Positions 1 through 8,926 of a stretch of 64,000 nucleotides of DNA are shown here, piece after piece; positions within the stretch are counted from its first letter, which is position 1; each line of letters opens with the position of its first letter. The translations under genes and the position numbers were made by a program. The stretch lies in contig NZ_CADIKI010000013.1 of NCBI RefSeq assembly GCF_902859935.1, forward strand, positions 62,001 through 126,000. Reading direction: 5' to 3'. The notes below the pieces were generated by a model. That model made no database searches. It was not told the origin of the DNA and saw only the letters and a list, made by a program, of their open reading frames with translations. The stretch comes from Paraburkholderia fynbosensis. GTDB lineage: Bacteria; Pseudomonadota; Gammaproteobacteria; Burkholderiales; Burkholderiaceae.

Positions 1-524
1 AGCAATGGCACGCCGAGCCGATGCAGCGCGTGAGCGAGCCGGTGGTGAGTCATCGCCCACACGCCCGGATAACACAGCAGGATTTCCGTGATGTGCTGGG
101 CGGCGGGGTCGCCGGTGAAGGCCGCCTGAATGTCGCTGACCAGCAGCGCGCGAATCCCCGGTAACAGCGTGCCGAATTCGCGCGCGACACCGAACGCGCG
201 CTCCTGCAGCTCCGCCTCGAAGGTCGCGGCGTACTCGGGCAGAAACCGCAGCGCGCGGCGAATCTGTTCGGCGAGCAAACGCAAGGTGCTCTCGAGCGTG
301 TGGCCGACGTAGTAGTCGACGGTTTCGTCGGTCAGATCGGGCGCGCCGTAGTGCGTGGGAAACAGCGCCGCGCGCAGGCCCGCGACGATGTTGACCACCG
401 CTTCGCGCGACGGCAGTTCGCGAATGCCGAGCGGGTGCCGCGTGCGATGCAATTGTTCACGCGAGGCGCGCAGGTCCGCGACGATCTGTTCGAGACCCCA
501 GTTCTGGGAAGGCACGTTAGGCAT
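1..524 (-). CDS. Serine O-acetyltransferase, EpsC type (3' part missing)
   Basis: Minus-strand gene running off the left edge; about 174 N-terminal codons are present from the ATG at 524 (MPNVPSQNWGLEQ). This is the alpha-helical N-terminal region of the EpsC/SatA branch of serine acetyltransferases, with the ETVDYYVGHTLE and DIQAAFTGDPAA segments and the start of the LCYPG-W-A-HHRLAHRLH stretch that leads into the left-handed beta-helix. The enzyme transfers acetyl from acetyl-CoA to L-serine to give O-acetylserine for cysteine synthesis in the cytoplasm. The catalytic hexapeptide domain lies outside the window, so activity cannot be judged. Confidence 0.85.
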   Translation of the reverse strand, partial: MPNVPSQNWGLEQIVADLRASREQLHRTRHPLGIRELPSREAVVNIVAGLRAALFPTHYGAPDLTDETVDYYVGHTLESTLRLLAEQIRRALRFLPEYAATFEAELQERAFGVAREFGTLLPGIRALLVSDIQAAFTGDPAAQHITEILLCYPGVWAMTHHRLAHALHRLGVPL

Positions 525-678
525 AGAAGAACGACGCCATGCGGCGAGCACGGTTCGAGATGATGGATTATGCCGAGAGATTACCGCGTTTTGTCACGGC
601 CCGCGCAGCGGCGGCGCCGGCTGGCACGCGGCTCGCATGCGCTCACGCTGCGCGGTGCCATGCCATGCGGGCGCTTCT

Positions 679-912
679 TCAGATGGTTACGCTGCTCGCG
701 TCGATCCAGCGCACTGCCCAGTCGCGTGCATGGGCGATGGCGGCGCGTTCATCACGGAAGCGCAATTCGTTAGGGAAGAAACGGTTGGCGACCAGCTCGC
801 CGTCGCTCGAGCGCGAGATCACCACATAAGGTTGCCAAGTGCCATCGCCGGCGCGCGCCGGCGCGCAATTCAACAAGTAGCCGCGATGTGTGAATGCAGC
901 ATCGAAGTGCAT
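679..912 (-). CDS. Small conserved hypothetical protein, 77 aa
   Basis: Compact ORF starting MHFDAAFTHRGYLLNC and ending DWAVRWIDASSVTI. The middle (WQPYVVISRS--GELVANRFFP) looks like the small beta-strand-rich proteins common in Burkholderiaceae that have no assigned function. No signal peptide, membrane segment or catalytic motif is visible. It is divergent from the gene starting at 1236. Codon use fits the neighbourhood, which is the main support for it being real. Confidence 0.5.
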   Translation of the reverse strand: MHFDAAFTHRGYLLNCAPARAGDGTWQPYVVISRSSDGELVANRFFPNELRFRDERAAIAHARDWAVRWIDASSVTI

Positions 913-1235
913 GAGTCACCGCCCTGACGCCCCGTAAAAATGTTTTAAGTAGCGCGGCCTTTCGTTCGTTGTTTCCGACCATGGTGAGTTAGTCGGGGCC
1001 CTGTCGTCAATTTAACCGCGCTTCGCTCGTCGGAGTAAGATCATACTCTGTAGAAAATACGCGTCCATTAAAAAAAACGAAAAGAATCGCCGACGCAATC
1101 GCCAGGTGAAATGTCCTCACATGCATCGCGCTGCAAGCGTGGGGTATGCGCATTGTAAGTGACGCGTGCAAGGGCGTCGGGCCAGGCGGTACGGGTTTTG
1201 CTGACCTTCGACCATGTCCTCTTCAAGGAGAACCC
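913..1235. promoter_or_regulatory. Divergent intergenic region
   Basis: About 320 bases between two divergent small genes. It holds a short AT-rich patch (about 1030-1085, including a run of A at 1071-1079), as expected for promoters, and an AAGGAG ribosome binding site at 1225-1230 that fixes the start of the next gene. I see no operator palindrome or RNA motif. Confidence 0.4.
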
Positions 1236-1691
1236 ATGATGAACAGCGATATCAACAAGCCAGCAGACGTCGCGAAGCAGGCGGCTGCAAGCGGCCCGAG
1301 CTCGGCGGAATTGCACAACGACCGCACGCACGACAGCACGGTAGACACCGACGGCAAGAACCTCGAAGCCGCGCGCATCGCGGGTTACCGGCCTATCTCG
1401 CCCGACGAGATCACCACCAGCAACGCGTCGCTGGAGAACAGCGTGCCCGAGGCGCTCGACGGCATGGCCGGCTTCGACAGCCGGGTTGGTGGCAATCATC
1501 TGCTGCTCGCGCTCGAACCCGGCTACACGGTCATCGACAAAGGCATGATCGAACCGCAAGGCGGGTACTCCGCCGATCACCAGTTCGACGATCCACGTCC
1601 AGTGGGCAGCCGCCAGGATCGCGGCCGTATCCATTATGCGCTGAATCATTTTCGGCCCACGCGCGTGATCGAATTACACCGGGTGAAATAA
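1236..1691 (+). CDS. Hypothetical protein, 151 aa
   Basis: The start is ATG 1236 (a second ATG follows at 1239), because AAGGAG at 1225-1230 sits at ideal spacing; the frame stays open upstream to 1146 but has no ribosome site there. The protein is soluble and hydrophilic, with a low-complexity N-terminus (NKPADVAKQAAASG) followed by the segment ARIAGYRPISPDEITTSNASLENSVPEALDGMAGFD and a basic C-terminus. No family is recognised and no membrane or export signal is present. Codon usage is typical of a real gene. Confidence 0.6.
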   Translation: MMNSDINKPADVAKQAAASGPSSAELHNDRTHDSTVDTDGKNLEAARIAGYRPISPDEITTSNASLENSVPEALDGMAGFDSRVGGNHLLLALEPGYTVIDKGMIEPQGGYSADHQFDDPRPVGSRQDRGRIHYALNHFRPTRVIELHRVK

Positions 1692-1905
1692 GCGCGGGCG
1701 GCAATTCCGCTGCCGTTTGAATCCCGCGCTTATTCCTATTAATCATTGAATATCATCGCGCGCACCGTTTGAATAATGGCGCGCGCTTTGCTTCGGATCG
1801 ATTGGAAACTCAGAGTTGCGAGACCTGGGCGCCAGCGCGGCTTTTTCTCCGCGCCGATCCTCGACACAATCGAGCCCACGTCAACCACGCTCAACGGAGC
1901 AACCG

Positions 1906-2511
1906 ATGAAAAAAATCGTCGTGATCGGCGCGGCCGGCACACTGGGCCGGGCCGTCAGTGCGCAATTGCAGGCGCGTCATCAAGTGATCGAAGTGGGCGC
2001 GACGCGCGGGCAGTATCGCGCCGACATCACGGACCCGGCGAGCGTCGAGCGACTCTTTCGCGAGATCGGCAAGGTGGACGGCGTGGTCACCGCGACCGGC
2101 AAGGTGCACTTCGGGCCGCTGCCGGACATGAGCATCGAACAGTTCTGGGTCGGTTTGCGCGACAAGCTGATGGGTCAGATCAACGTGGTGCTAACCGCGC
2201 AGCAATACGTGAACGACGGCGGCTCGTTCACGCTGACGAGCGGCATCATCGCCGACGAGCCGATTCGCCTGGGCGCGAGCGCGACCACGGTCAACATGGC
2301 ACTCGAAGGTTTCGTGCGCGGCGCGGCGATCGAATTGCCGCGCGGCATCCGTATCAACGTGGTGAGCCCGACCGTGCTGACCGAAGCCATGGACGCTTAT
2401 GCGCCCTACTTCCGCGGCTTCGAGCCGGTGACGGCGCAACGCGCGGCGCTCGCCTACGTGCGCAGCGTGGAAGGCGCGCAGACGGGGCGGGTGTATCGCG
2501 TGGGGTATTGA
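1906..2511 (+). CDS. Short-chain dehydrogenase/reductase, compact type
   Basis: A 201-aa SDR starting at ATG 1906 after CGGAGC. The N-terminal Rossmann motif is VVIGAAGTLGRAV (G-x-x-G-x-x-G variant), followed by a VDGVVTATGK strand, the TLTSGI catalytic-Ser segment and a substrate loop VVSPTVLTEAM. It belongs to the small SDR group in which the usual YxxxK is degenerate: the position normally YAAAK reads GASATTVNMALEGF. An NAD(P)-dependent reductase or a binding protein is expected in the cytoplasm; the substrate is unknown. It is monocistronic, with a perfect hairpin 15 bases after its stop. Confidence 0.8.
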   Translation: MKKIVVIGAAGTLGRAVSAQLQARHQVIEVGATRGQYRADITDPASVERLFREIGKVDGVVTATGKVHFGPLPDMSIEQFWVGLRDKLMGQINVVLTAQQYVNDGGSFTLTSGIIADEPIRLGASATTVNMALEGFVRGAAIELPRGIRINVVSPTVLTEAMDAYAPYFRGFEPVTAQRAALAYVRSVEGAQTGRVYRVGY

Positions 2512-2526
2512 ATGTCGAGGGAATCA

Positions 2527-2551
2527 CGCGATGCGGTCTGGCCGCATCGCG
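2527..2551. terminator. Perfect 10-bp hairpin between convergent genes
   Basis: CGCGATGCGG (2527-2536) pairs perfectly with CCGCATCGCG (2542-2551) over a 5-base loop, just after the SDR stop and between two convergent genes. No T-run follows on the plus strand, so it is a weak or bidirectional terminator candidate. Confidence 0.5.
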
Positions 2552-2656
2552 TCCCCCTCTCGCTGTCTCGCCGCTCTGCGGCGGCTGCACTGCTCTGCCG
2601 ACGGCCCTCGATAAACCCGTTGCGTGGCGTGGCCTGGCGACCCGCCTGCCAGACCC

Positions 2657-4420
2657 TCAGTGAATCTCCGGCTCGCCCGGCTTGTCCGCCTGCGGCGCGG
2701 CATGCGCACCGCCGCGTTGCAGGAAGTCGAAGTCGCAGCCCTGATTCGCCTGCATCACATGCACCTGGTACATCGCGCCATAGCCGCGCGTGAAACGCGG
2801 CGCGGGCCTCACCCACGCGGCCTGGCGGCGCGCCAGTTCTTCGTCCGGCACCAGCAGGTTAAGCCTGCGCCGCGGTACGTCCAACTCGATCGAGTCGCCG
2901 CTTTGCACCAGCGCAAACGGGCCGCCCACGAACGACTCCGGCGCGACGTGCAACACGCACGCGCCGTAACTCGTGCCGCTCATCCGCGCATCCGAGATAC
3001 GCACCATATCGCGCACGCCCTTTTGCAGCAGCTTGCGCGGGATCGGTAGCTGTCCCCACTCGGGCATGCCCGGCGCGCCCACCGGCCCCGCATGCTGAAG
3101 CACGATCACACAGGTCTCGTCGATGTCGAGCGCTTCGTCGTCGATGCGCGCGGCCAGGTCGTTATAGTCCTGGAACACCACCGCGCGGCCGGTATGCACG
3201 AGCAGATGCGGCTCGGCCGCGCCGGGTTTGATCACCGCGCCGTCGGGCGCGATATTGCCCCGCAGCACCGCAAGTCCGCTGTCAGGCAGGAGCGGCTTGT
3301 CGCGGCGGCGAATCACTTCGTCGTTGAAAATTCGCGCGCCTTCGAGGTTCTCCCCGAGCGTGCGGCCGTTCACGGTCCTCTGCGAACCGTCGATCAGCTC
3401 GCCCAACTCCGCAAGCAACGCCCGCAAGCCGCCTGCATAGAAAAAGTCCTCCATCAGATATGCGCCGGTCGGCCGGATGTTGGCCAATACCGGCGTCCGC
3501 CGTGAGATATCGTCGTAGCGCTCGAGCGTCAGCGCGATGCCCGCGCGGCGCGCGAGGGCAATCATGTGGACGATCGCATTGGTCGAACCGGACAGCGCGA
3601 GGCAGGTCGTCACGGCGTTATCGACCGAGCCGGCGGTGATGAGCTCGGAAGGCTGGAGATCCTCCCAGACCATGTCGACGATGCGCATGCCGGTCTGCAC
3701 CGCCATCTGCGCATGGCGCGAATCCGCCGCGGGAATCGACGCAAAGCCGGGCAGCGTGAAGCCGAGCGCCTCGGCCGCGCTCGTCATCGTCGAGGCGGTG
3801 CCCATCGTCATGCAATGCCCCGGCGAGCGCGCAATGCCGCCTTCGATGCCCTGCCAGTCGTCCTGCGTGATCGTCCCGGCGCGCAGTTCGGCCCAGTACT
3901 TCCAGACGTCCGAGCCGGAGCCGAGCGTCACGCCATGCCAGTTGCCGCGCAACATCGGGCCGGCGGGCAGGAAGATCGCGGGCAGGTCCATCGAGATCGC
4001 GCCCATCAGCAAAGCGGGCGTGGTCTTGTCGCAGCCGCCCATCAGGACGACGCCGTCGGCGGGATAGGAGCGCAGGGTCTCCTCGGCTTCCATCGCGAGG
4101 AAGTTGCGGTAGAGCATCGTGGTGGGCTTCTGGAACGGCTCGGACAGCGTCTGTACCGGCAGCTCAATGGGAAAGCCTCCGGCCTGCCAGATGCCGCGCT
4201 TCACTTCCTCGACGCGCTGCTTGAAATGCGTGTGGCACGCGTTGATCTCGCTCCACGTGTTGAGAATCGCGATGACCGGTTTGCCCGCGTATTCCTCCCG
4301 GTTGTAGCCCATCTGCGCGGTGCGCGAGCGATGGCCGAACGAACGCATATCGTTCGCGCCGTACCAGCGGTGGCTGCGCAGCTCCTCGGCGGTCTTTCTC
4401 TTCGTCAACGTCGGCTCCAC
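2657..4420 (-). CDS. IlvD/EDD-family sugar-acid dehydratase (L-arabinonate dehydratase-like)
   Basis: 587 aa, full length for the IlvD/EDD family. These are [2Fe-2S], Mg-dependent enzymes that dehydrate aldonates or dihydroxy acids to 2-keto-3-deoxy acids. The N-terminal region with TWSEINACHTHFKQRVEEVK and the motifs GGCDKTTPALLMGA and SPGHCMTMGTAS supply the cluster cysteines and active-site features, and the C-terminal SDARMSGTSYGACVLH segment carries the catalytic serine region. The TWSEINxCH start and the RSHRWYG N-terminus are those of the sugar-acid group (L-arabinonate, D-xylonate, gluconate dehydratases) rather than of IlvD in valine synthesis. It is the last gene of the transporter operon, 19 bases after the permease stop, which supports a catabolic role. 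Confidence 0.85.
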   Translation of the reverse strand: MEPTLTKRKTAEELRSHRWYGANDMRSFGHRSRTAQMGYNREEYAGKPVIAILNTWSEINACHTHFKQRVEEVKRGIWQAGGFPIELPVQTLSEPFQKPTTMLYRNFLAMEAEETLRSYPADGVVLMGGCDKTTPALLMGAISMDLPAIFLPAGPMLRGNWHGVTLGSGSDVWKYWAELRAGTITQDDWQGIEGGIARSPGHCMTMGTASTMTSAAEALGFTLPGFASIPAADSRHAQMAVQTGMRIVDMVWEDLQPSELITAGSVDNAVTTCLALSGSTNAIVHMIALARRAGIALTLERYDDISRRTPVLANIRPTGAYLMEDFFYAGGLRALLAELGELIDGSQRTVNGRTLGENLEGARIFNDEVIRRRDKPLLPDSGLAVLRGNIAPDGAVIKPGAAEPHLLVHTGRAVVFQDYNDLAARIDDEALDIDETCVIVLQHAGPVGAPGMPEWGQLPIPRKLLQKGVRDMVRISDARMSGTSYGACVLHVAPESFVGGPFALVQSGDSIELDVPRRRLNLLVPDEELARRQAAWVRPAPRFTRGYGAMYQVHVMQANQGCDFDFLQRGGAHAAPQADKPGEPEIH

Positions 4421-4439
4421 GAATAGCGTCGGGAGTGCT

Positions 4440-5369
4440 TCAGCGCTTCTGCTCCTTCACGCGCGACACGATCTGCGTCGGGCTGACGAATTGCAGCGCT
4501 ATCAGCACCCAGATCAGCGTGATCGCCATGTAGATCATCGCCATCGCATCGATCGATTGCGGAGCGCGCACGCCGGTTGAAAATACAGCGTAGTACAACG
4601 CGACCACCAGCGTTTGCGTAGCGGGCCCCGCGGTGAAGAAAGTCAGCTCGAACATGCCGATGGTGCGCACCAGCACCAGCAGCCCCGCCGCGAGCATGCC
4701 GGGCACCAGCAGCGGCAGCAGCACATAGCGGAAATAACGGAGCGTGTTGGCGCCGAAAATGCGCGCCGCCGCTTCGAGATTCGGGTCGATCTGCTCGATG
4801 AACGGCGTCATCACCAGAATCACGAACGGCAGCGCCGGCACCAGGTTCGCTAGGATCACGCCGCTCAGCGTGCCCGCGAGACCGATCTTGTACATCACGG
4901 TGGCCATCGGAATGCCGTAGGTGACGGGCGGCACCATCAACGGCAGCAGGAAGATCAGCATCACGAGGCGCTTGCCGCGAAACTGCACGCGGGCGAGCGC
5001 GTATGCCGCCGGCACGCCGAGCAGCACCGACAGCAGCACGACCGCGCCGACCACCTCGACGGTCACCCACAGCACGCTCGCGAGCTGGAAATCGCTCCAC
5101 GCCTGCGCATACCAGTGCAGCGTGAAGCCTGGCGGCAACAGAGTGCCGAACCAGCGCGTCGCCACGGAATTGACCGCGACGGTCGCAATCAGCAGCACCA
5201 CGTTGAGCAGGAAGAACACCATCACGGCCCACACCAGCACGCGCCACACGCGGCCAGGCACGCCGGCGCGCTGCGTCGCGCGCTTGACGGGCTCGCGCGC
5301 GCCGTCGCCGTGGCCCTTCGAAGCGGACCCGGACCACGCGGGCTGCGCCGTACGACGTTCGCTCGTCAT
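4440..5369 (-). CDS. ABC transporter permease, PotC/UgpE-like (second permease)
   Basis: 309-aa inner-membrane permease starting MTSERRTAQPAW. Its start ATG overlaps the previous permease stop as TGATG, so it is translationally coupled. About six transmembrane segments are visible, starting with VLVWAVMVFFLLNVVLLIA. The EAA loop that contacts the ATPase reads EAAARIFGANTLRYFRYVLLP. It pairs with the permease at 5369-6283 and the ATPase at 6280-7359 in a type I importer of the spermidine/putrescine-iron superfamily. The dehydratase gene next to it suggests a sugar-acid or related carboxylate as cargo. Confidence 0.88.
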   Translation of the reverse strand: MTSERRTAQPAWSGSASKGHGDGAREPVKRATQRAGVPGRVWRVLVWAVMVFFLLNVVLLIATVAVNSVATRWFGTLLPPGFTLHWYAQAWSDFQLASVLWVTVEVVGAVVLLSVLLGVPAAYALARVQFRGKRLVMLIFLLPLMVPPVTYGIPMATVMYKIGLAGTLSGVILANLVPALPFVILVMTPFIEQIDPNLEAAARIFGANTLRYFRYVLLPLLVPGMLAAGLLVLVRTIGMFELTFFTAGPATQTLVVALYYAVFSTGVRAPQSIDAMAMIYMAITLIWVLIALQFVSPTQIVSRVKEQKR

Positions 5370-6283
5370 CAGCCTTTGCCTCCGGTTGCCGGTCCGCTGT
5401 AGAAGAAGCGGCGCGCGCCGAGCAGCGCGGCGACCACCAGCAATTGCACGAAGCCCATCACCATCGCGATCGCGGAGGCGAGCGAATAGTCGTAGCTTTC
5501 GAACGCGGCTTCGGCGGCGGCGATCGACATCACGCGCGTCGGACCCGCGGGCGCGCCGAGCAGCACCGCCGATGGAAACACCGAGAACGCCTGCACGAAC
5601 GACAGACACGCCGCCATCGTCAGCCCCGGCATCAGCAGCGGCAGATAGATGCGGCGAAACTGCTGCCACGGACTCGCGCCGAGCGTCGCCGCCGCACTCG
5701 CGAGCGTCGGGTCGATACCGGTCACGTACGACAGCGTCAGCAGAAACGCGAACGGAAAACCCGACACGATCAGCGAGATCAGCACGCCCCAGAAGTTGTG
5801 CGTGAGCCGCACTTCGCGCGTGTACAGATGCAGGCCTTGCAACGCTTGCGGAAACCAGCCGTTGGGGCCGAAGTAGGTCAGCATGCCGTCGGCGATCAGC
5901 ACGGTGCCGAGCGTGACGGGAATCACCAGCAGCGTCGTGACGATCTTCTGATAGCGCGAGTAGCGGCGCAACGCGAACGCCACCGGCACCGACACCCCGA
6001 CGTTGATCAGCGTCGCGGGCACCGCGAGCTTGAGGGTGACGAGGATCGTCGGCCACATCGACGTGTCGGTGAAGAACGTCAGATAGTTGGCCCATAAGCC
6101 GCCGCCGTTCATCGGCCGGAACGACAGTACGAGGCCGTACGCGAACGGATAGATGAACATCGCGACGATGAACAGCAACGCAGGCGTGACGAGCCATGCC
6201 TTGGCGTCGCGCGCCGCGAGCGGTGGCGAAGCAGCTGGAGAAGCGGGTTGAGAAGCGTTTGGCGACAACGTAGGCGTATTCAT
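5369..6283 (-). CDS. ABC transporter permease, PotB-like (first permease)
   Basis: 304 aa starting MNTPTLSPNASQP; ATG 6283 overlaps the ATPase stop by four bases (ATGA), which decides the start although the frame is open further upstream. A Pro/Ala/Ser-rich cytoplasmic leader of about 30 residues precedes transmembrane segment 1 (LVTPALLFIVAMFIYPFAY). The EAA motif reads ASAAATLGASPWQQFRRIYLPLLMPG. It forms the heterodimeric channel with the next gene product in the inner membrane. Confidence 0.88.
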   Translation of the reverse strand: MNTPTLSPNASQPASPAASPPLAARDAKAWLVTPALLFIVAMFIYPFAYGLVLSFRPMNGGGLWANYLTFFTDTSMWPTILVTLKLAVPATLINVGVSVPVAFALRRYSRYQKIVTTLLVIPVTLGTVLIADGMLTYFGPNGWFPQALQGLHLYTREVRLTHNFWGVLISLIVSGFPFAFLLTLSYVTGIDPTLASAAATLGASPWQQFRRIYLPLLMPGLTMAACLSFVQAFSVFPSAVLLGAPAGPTRVMSIAAAEAAFESYDYSLASAIAMVMGFVQLLVVAALLGARRFFYSGPATGGKG

Positions 6284-7359
6284 ACAGCCTCGGCGTCGTA
6301 GACCAGCACGCGCGACGGCGCCACGCGCAAGGTGATGCGCTCGCCCGCCACGAATTCGCCGACGATGCGCGCCCACACGTCGCCGAACGCGGTCTTCACA
6401 CGCAGCAACGAATCGCGGCCGCCGTATTCGACCGCGTCGACCAGCGCGTCGAACGCGTTGTCCGCGCCGGGCGCGGCGCGCTCCATATCCTCGGGACGCA
6501 GTGCGACGCTCACGCGTTTGCTGTCGAAGCCCGCCATCGGCGTGCCGATCAGACGCACGCCGTTCACGCTCACCGCGACGCCTTCGCCCTGCGTGCCTTC
6601 GAGCGTGAATTCGGCCACGTTCCGATAACCCATGAAACGCGCGACATGCAGATTGTGCGGCCGCGTGTAGACCTCTTTCGGCGTGGCGACCTGCTGCACC
6701 ACGCCTTCTTTCATCACGACGATGCGGTCCGCCATCGACAGCGCTTCGTCCTGGTCGTGCGTCACGTAGAGCGTCGCGCGGTCGAGCTGGCTATGGATAC
6801 GGCGAATTTCAGCGCGCATTTCGATGCGCAGTTTGGTGTCGAGATTCGACAGCGGTTCGTCCATCAGGATCAGCGGCGGCTCGATCACGATCGCGCGCGC
6901 AATCGCCACGCGCTGTTGCTGGCCGCCGGACAATTGGCCGGGCAACTTGTGCTCATGACCGACCAGTTGCACGAGCTGCAGCGCCTCGCGCACGCGGCGC
7001 GTCGTTTCGCTTCTGCCGACGCCGCGCATCTTCAGACCGAAACCGACGTTGTCGAGCACGCTCATATGCGGAAACAGTGCGTAGTTCTGAAACACCATGC
7101 CGAAGCCGCGCTTTTCCGGCGGCAACACGTCGATGCGTTTGTCGTCGAGCCAGATGCCACCGCCCGTCAACGGCTGCAAGCCGGCAATGCAATTGAGCGC
7201 CGTCGATTTACCGCAGCCGGATGGCCCGAGCAACGCGATGAATTCGCCACGCTGGATCGTCAGGTCGAGTTCCTGCAGCGCCGCGATCGCGTGGCCTTGC
7301 GCATTCGTGAAACTGCGGCTCACCGAGTCGAGCCGCAACTGCTCAAAGTGATGCTTCAT
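6280..7359 (-). CDS. ABC transporter ATP-binding protein, PotA/UgpC type
   Basis: 359-aa ATPase starting MKHHFEQLRLDS. It has Walker A GPSGCGKST, signature LSGGQQQRVAIARA, Walker B LILMDEPLSNLD and the H-loop THDQDEALSMADR. The C-terminal third is a TOBE regulatory domain (for example VSVALRPEDMERA), typical of the PotA/UgpC/FbpC group. It powers the two-permease importer encoded just downstream with a four-base overlap. The 92-base gap from the binding-protein gene is small enough for one transcript. Confidence 0.92.
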   Translation of the reverse strand: MKHHFEQLRLDSVSRSFTNAQGHAIAALQELDLTIQRGEFIALLGPSGCGKSTALNCIAGLQPLTGGGIWLDDKRIDVLPPEKRGFGMVFQNYALFPHMSVLDNVGFGLKMRGVGRSETTRRVREALQLVQLVGHEHKLPGQLSGGQQQRVAIARAIVIEPPLILMDEPLSNLDTKLRIEMRAEIRRIHSQLDRATLYVTHDQDEALSMADRIVVMKEGVVQQVATPKEVYTRPHNLHVARFMGYRNVAEFTLEGTQGEGVAVSVNGVRLIGTPMAGFDSKRVSVALRPEDMERAAPGADNAFDALVDAVEYGGRDSLLRVKTAFGDVWARIVGEFVAGERITLRVAPSRVLVYDAEAV

Positions 7360-7451
7360 GGAGGGTTCCTGGTACGCGCGACATGTCGACGAATGCTCCT
7401 CTCGACATGTCACGCGCGAATCGCGACGGCATGCATGGCTGGATGCGCGGA

Positions 7452-8627
7452 CTACTTGGTCTTCTGTGCGCCGACCTCGGCATCCCACTTCTTGAAGGCC
7501 GCGACCATCGCGGACGCATTCAACGGCAACGCATGCGGACGGTCAGCCAGCAGCTTCGCGTATTCCGGGCGGCCGTACTTCTTCAGCACCTCCTGGCTGT
7601 GCGCGGGCGCCTGTTCGACGCTCACACCCTTGATCGCCGGGCCGGGATAGAAATAGCCGTCGTCATAAGTCATGGCCTGCTGCGCCGGTTCGAGCATGAA
7701 GTTCATCATCTTGTAGATGACGTCGAGCTTTTCCTTCGGCACGCCCTTCGGAATCACCATGTAGTGTGCGTCGTTCACCCATGTCATGTTGTCGAACGCC
7801 TGCACGCGGAATTCAGCCGGCACGATGCCGAGTGCACGTGGGTTGATGTCCCAGCCCGTCACCGTGACGGTCATGTCGCGCGTGCCCTCGCCTAGCTCCT
7901 TCATCACCGCCGAGGTGCCGCCAGGATAGTAAGGAATGCACTCGTTCAATTGCTTCAGAAAGGCCCACGTCTTGTCCCAGCCGTGAATCGGGTCCTGCGG
8001 ATCCTTGTCGCCGAGCACGTAGGGCAAGCCCATCAGGAACGTACGGCCCGGACCCGAGTTGGCCGGCCGTGCATAGATCAGCTTGTCCGGATGCGCCTTG
8101 CACCATTGCAGAAGCTGCTCGGGCGTCTTCGGCGGATCGCTCACTTTGGCGGGGTTGTATTCGAGCAGCGGACCGGCCGGCATATACGCGACCGTGAGGC
8201 CATAGCCCTGCGCGAGGTCCTGCATCTTGCGCGGGCCCGGCGCGTATTTGTCGAGCACGCCGGGAAACTGCGCCGCGTTGTCGGGCAGCAGCTTGATCCA
8301 CAGATTCTGTTCGATGCCGGCCGCGAGCGCGTCGGTGCCGGTCAGCACGAGATCGATGTCGGAGCGGCCCGCGCCCTGCATCGCCTTGATCTTGCCGGGC
8401 AATTGCGGAGCGGGTGCGTTGGTGAACGTGAGATTGGCGACGAGGTTCGGATACTTCGCCTTGAAGGCCTCGAAGCCCTTTTGCGTGAGTTGGAGATCGC
8501 CGGCCACGTCGACGATATTGATCGTAACCGGATCGGCCGCGTGCGCGGCGGATGCGAATGCGAATGCGGCGCTCGCCGCGAGACATACGGACACCAGCTT
8601 GAGCGACAACCTGTGCGAAACAGTCAT
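7452..8627 (-). CDS. Periplasmic binding protein of the ABC importer
   Basis: 391 aa with a Sec signal peptide (KLVSVCLAASAAFAFASAAHA, cleavage after AHA) and a type II periplasmic binding fold of the PotD/AfuA class (extracellular solute-binding family 1). ATG 8627 follows GAGGAGACGCA. Mature features include VDVAGDLQLTQKGFEAFKAKYP and a C-terminal PHALPLNASAMV. It delivers the cargo to the two permeases encoded downstream. The fold does not reveal the ligand; the lactonase and dehydratase on either side point to a sugar acid, but polyamine or metal-chelate cargo also occurs in this family. Confidence 0.88.
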   Translation of the reverse strand: MTVSHRLSLKLVSVCLAASAAFAFASAAHAADPVTINIVDVAGDLQLTQKGFEAFKAKYPNLVANLTFTNAPAPQLPGKIKAMQGAGRSDIDLVLTGTDALAAGIEQNLWIKLLPDNAAQFPGVLDKYAPGPRKMQDLAQGYGLTVAYMPAGPLLEYNPAKVSDPPKTPEQLLQWCKAHPDKLIYARPANSGPGRTFLMGLPYVLGDKDPQDPIHGWDKTWAFLKQLNECIPYYPGGTSAVMKELGEGTRDMTVTVTGWDINPRALGIVPAEFRVQAFDNMTWVNDAHYMVIPKGVPKEKLDVIYKMMNFMLEPAQQAMTYDDGYFYPGPAIKGVSVEQAPAHSQEVLKKYGRPEYAKLLADRPHALPLNASAMVAAFKKWDAEVGAQKTK

Positions 8628-8926
8628 TGCGTCTCCTCGCTTCTTGGTATGGAAGTCCGCCCGTCAGGTGCGCTGCGGGCGGTGTTTCTCTCTACCAACG
8701 CAACATAGCGAAGCGGAACAGCCGATGTCAAGCAAATACTCGCGAGGGCGAGCGGCGTGTGAAAACCGCCGTTTTTGCGGGGAATCCTTATCGATCAAAG
8801 CGGAGCGCGCCGCATCCAAGGGCAAACCCGCAGCCGGTCAGGAGATCGCACGCTTCGTTGTCAAGCAACAGGAGAATGCGTGGCGCGCTCACCTGCGCCC
8901 ACACGCATCTGCTCACGCCGATTCGC

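Noticed and set aside
4440..6197. One 585-codon permease frame
   Set aside because: The first 276 codons are the out-of-frame reading of the other permease; the true start is 5369 with a TGATG overlap.
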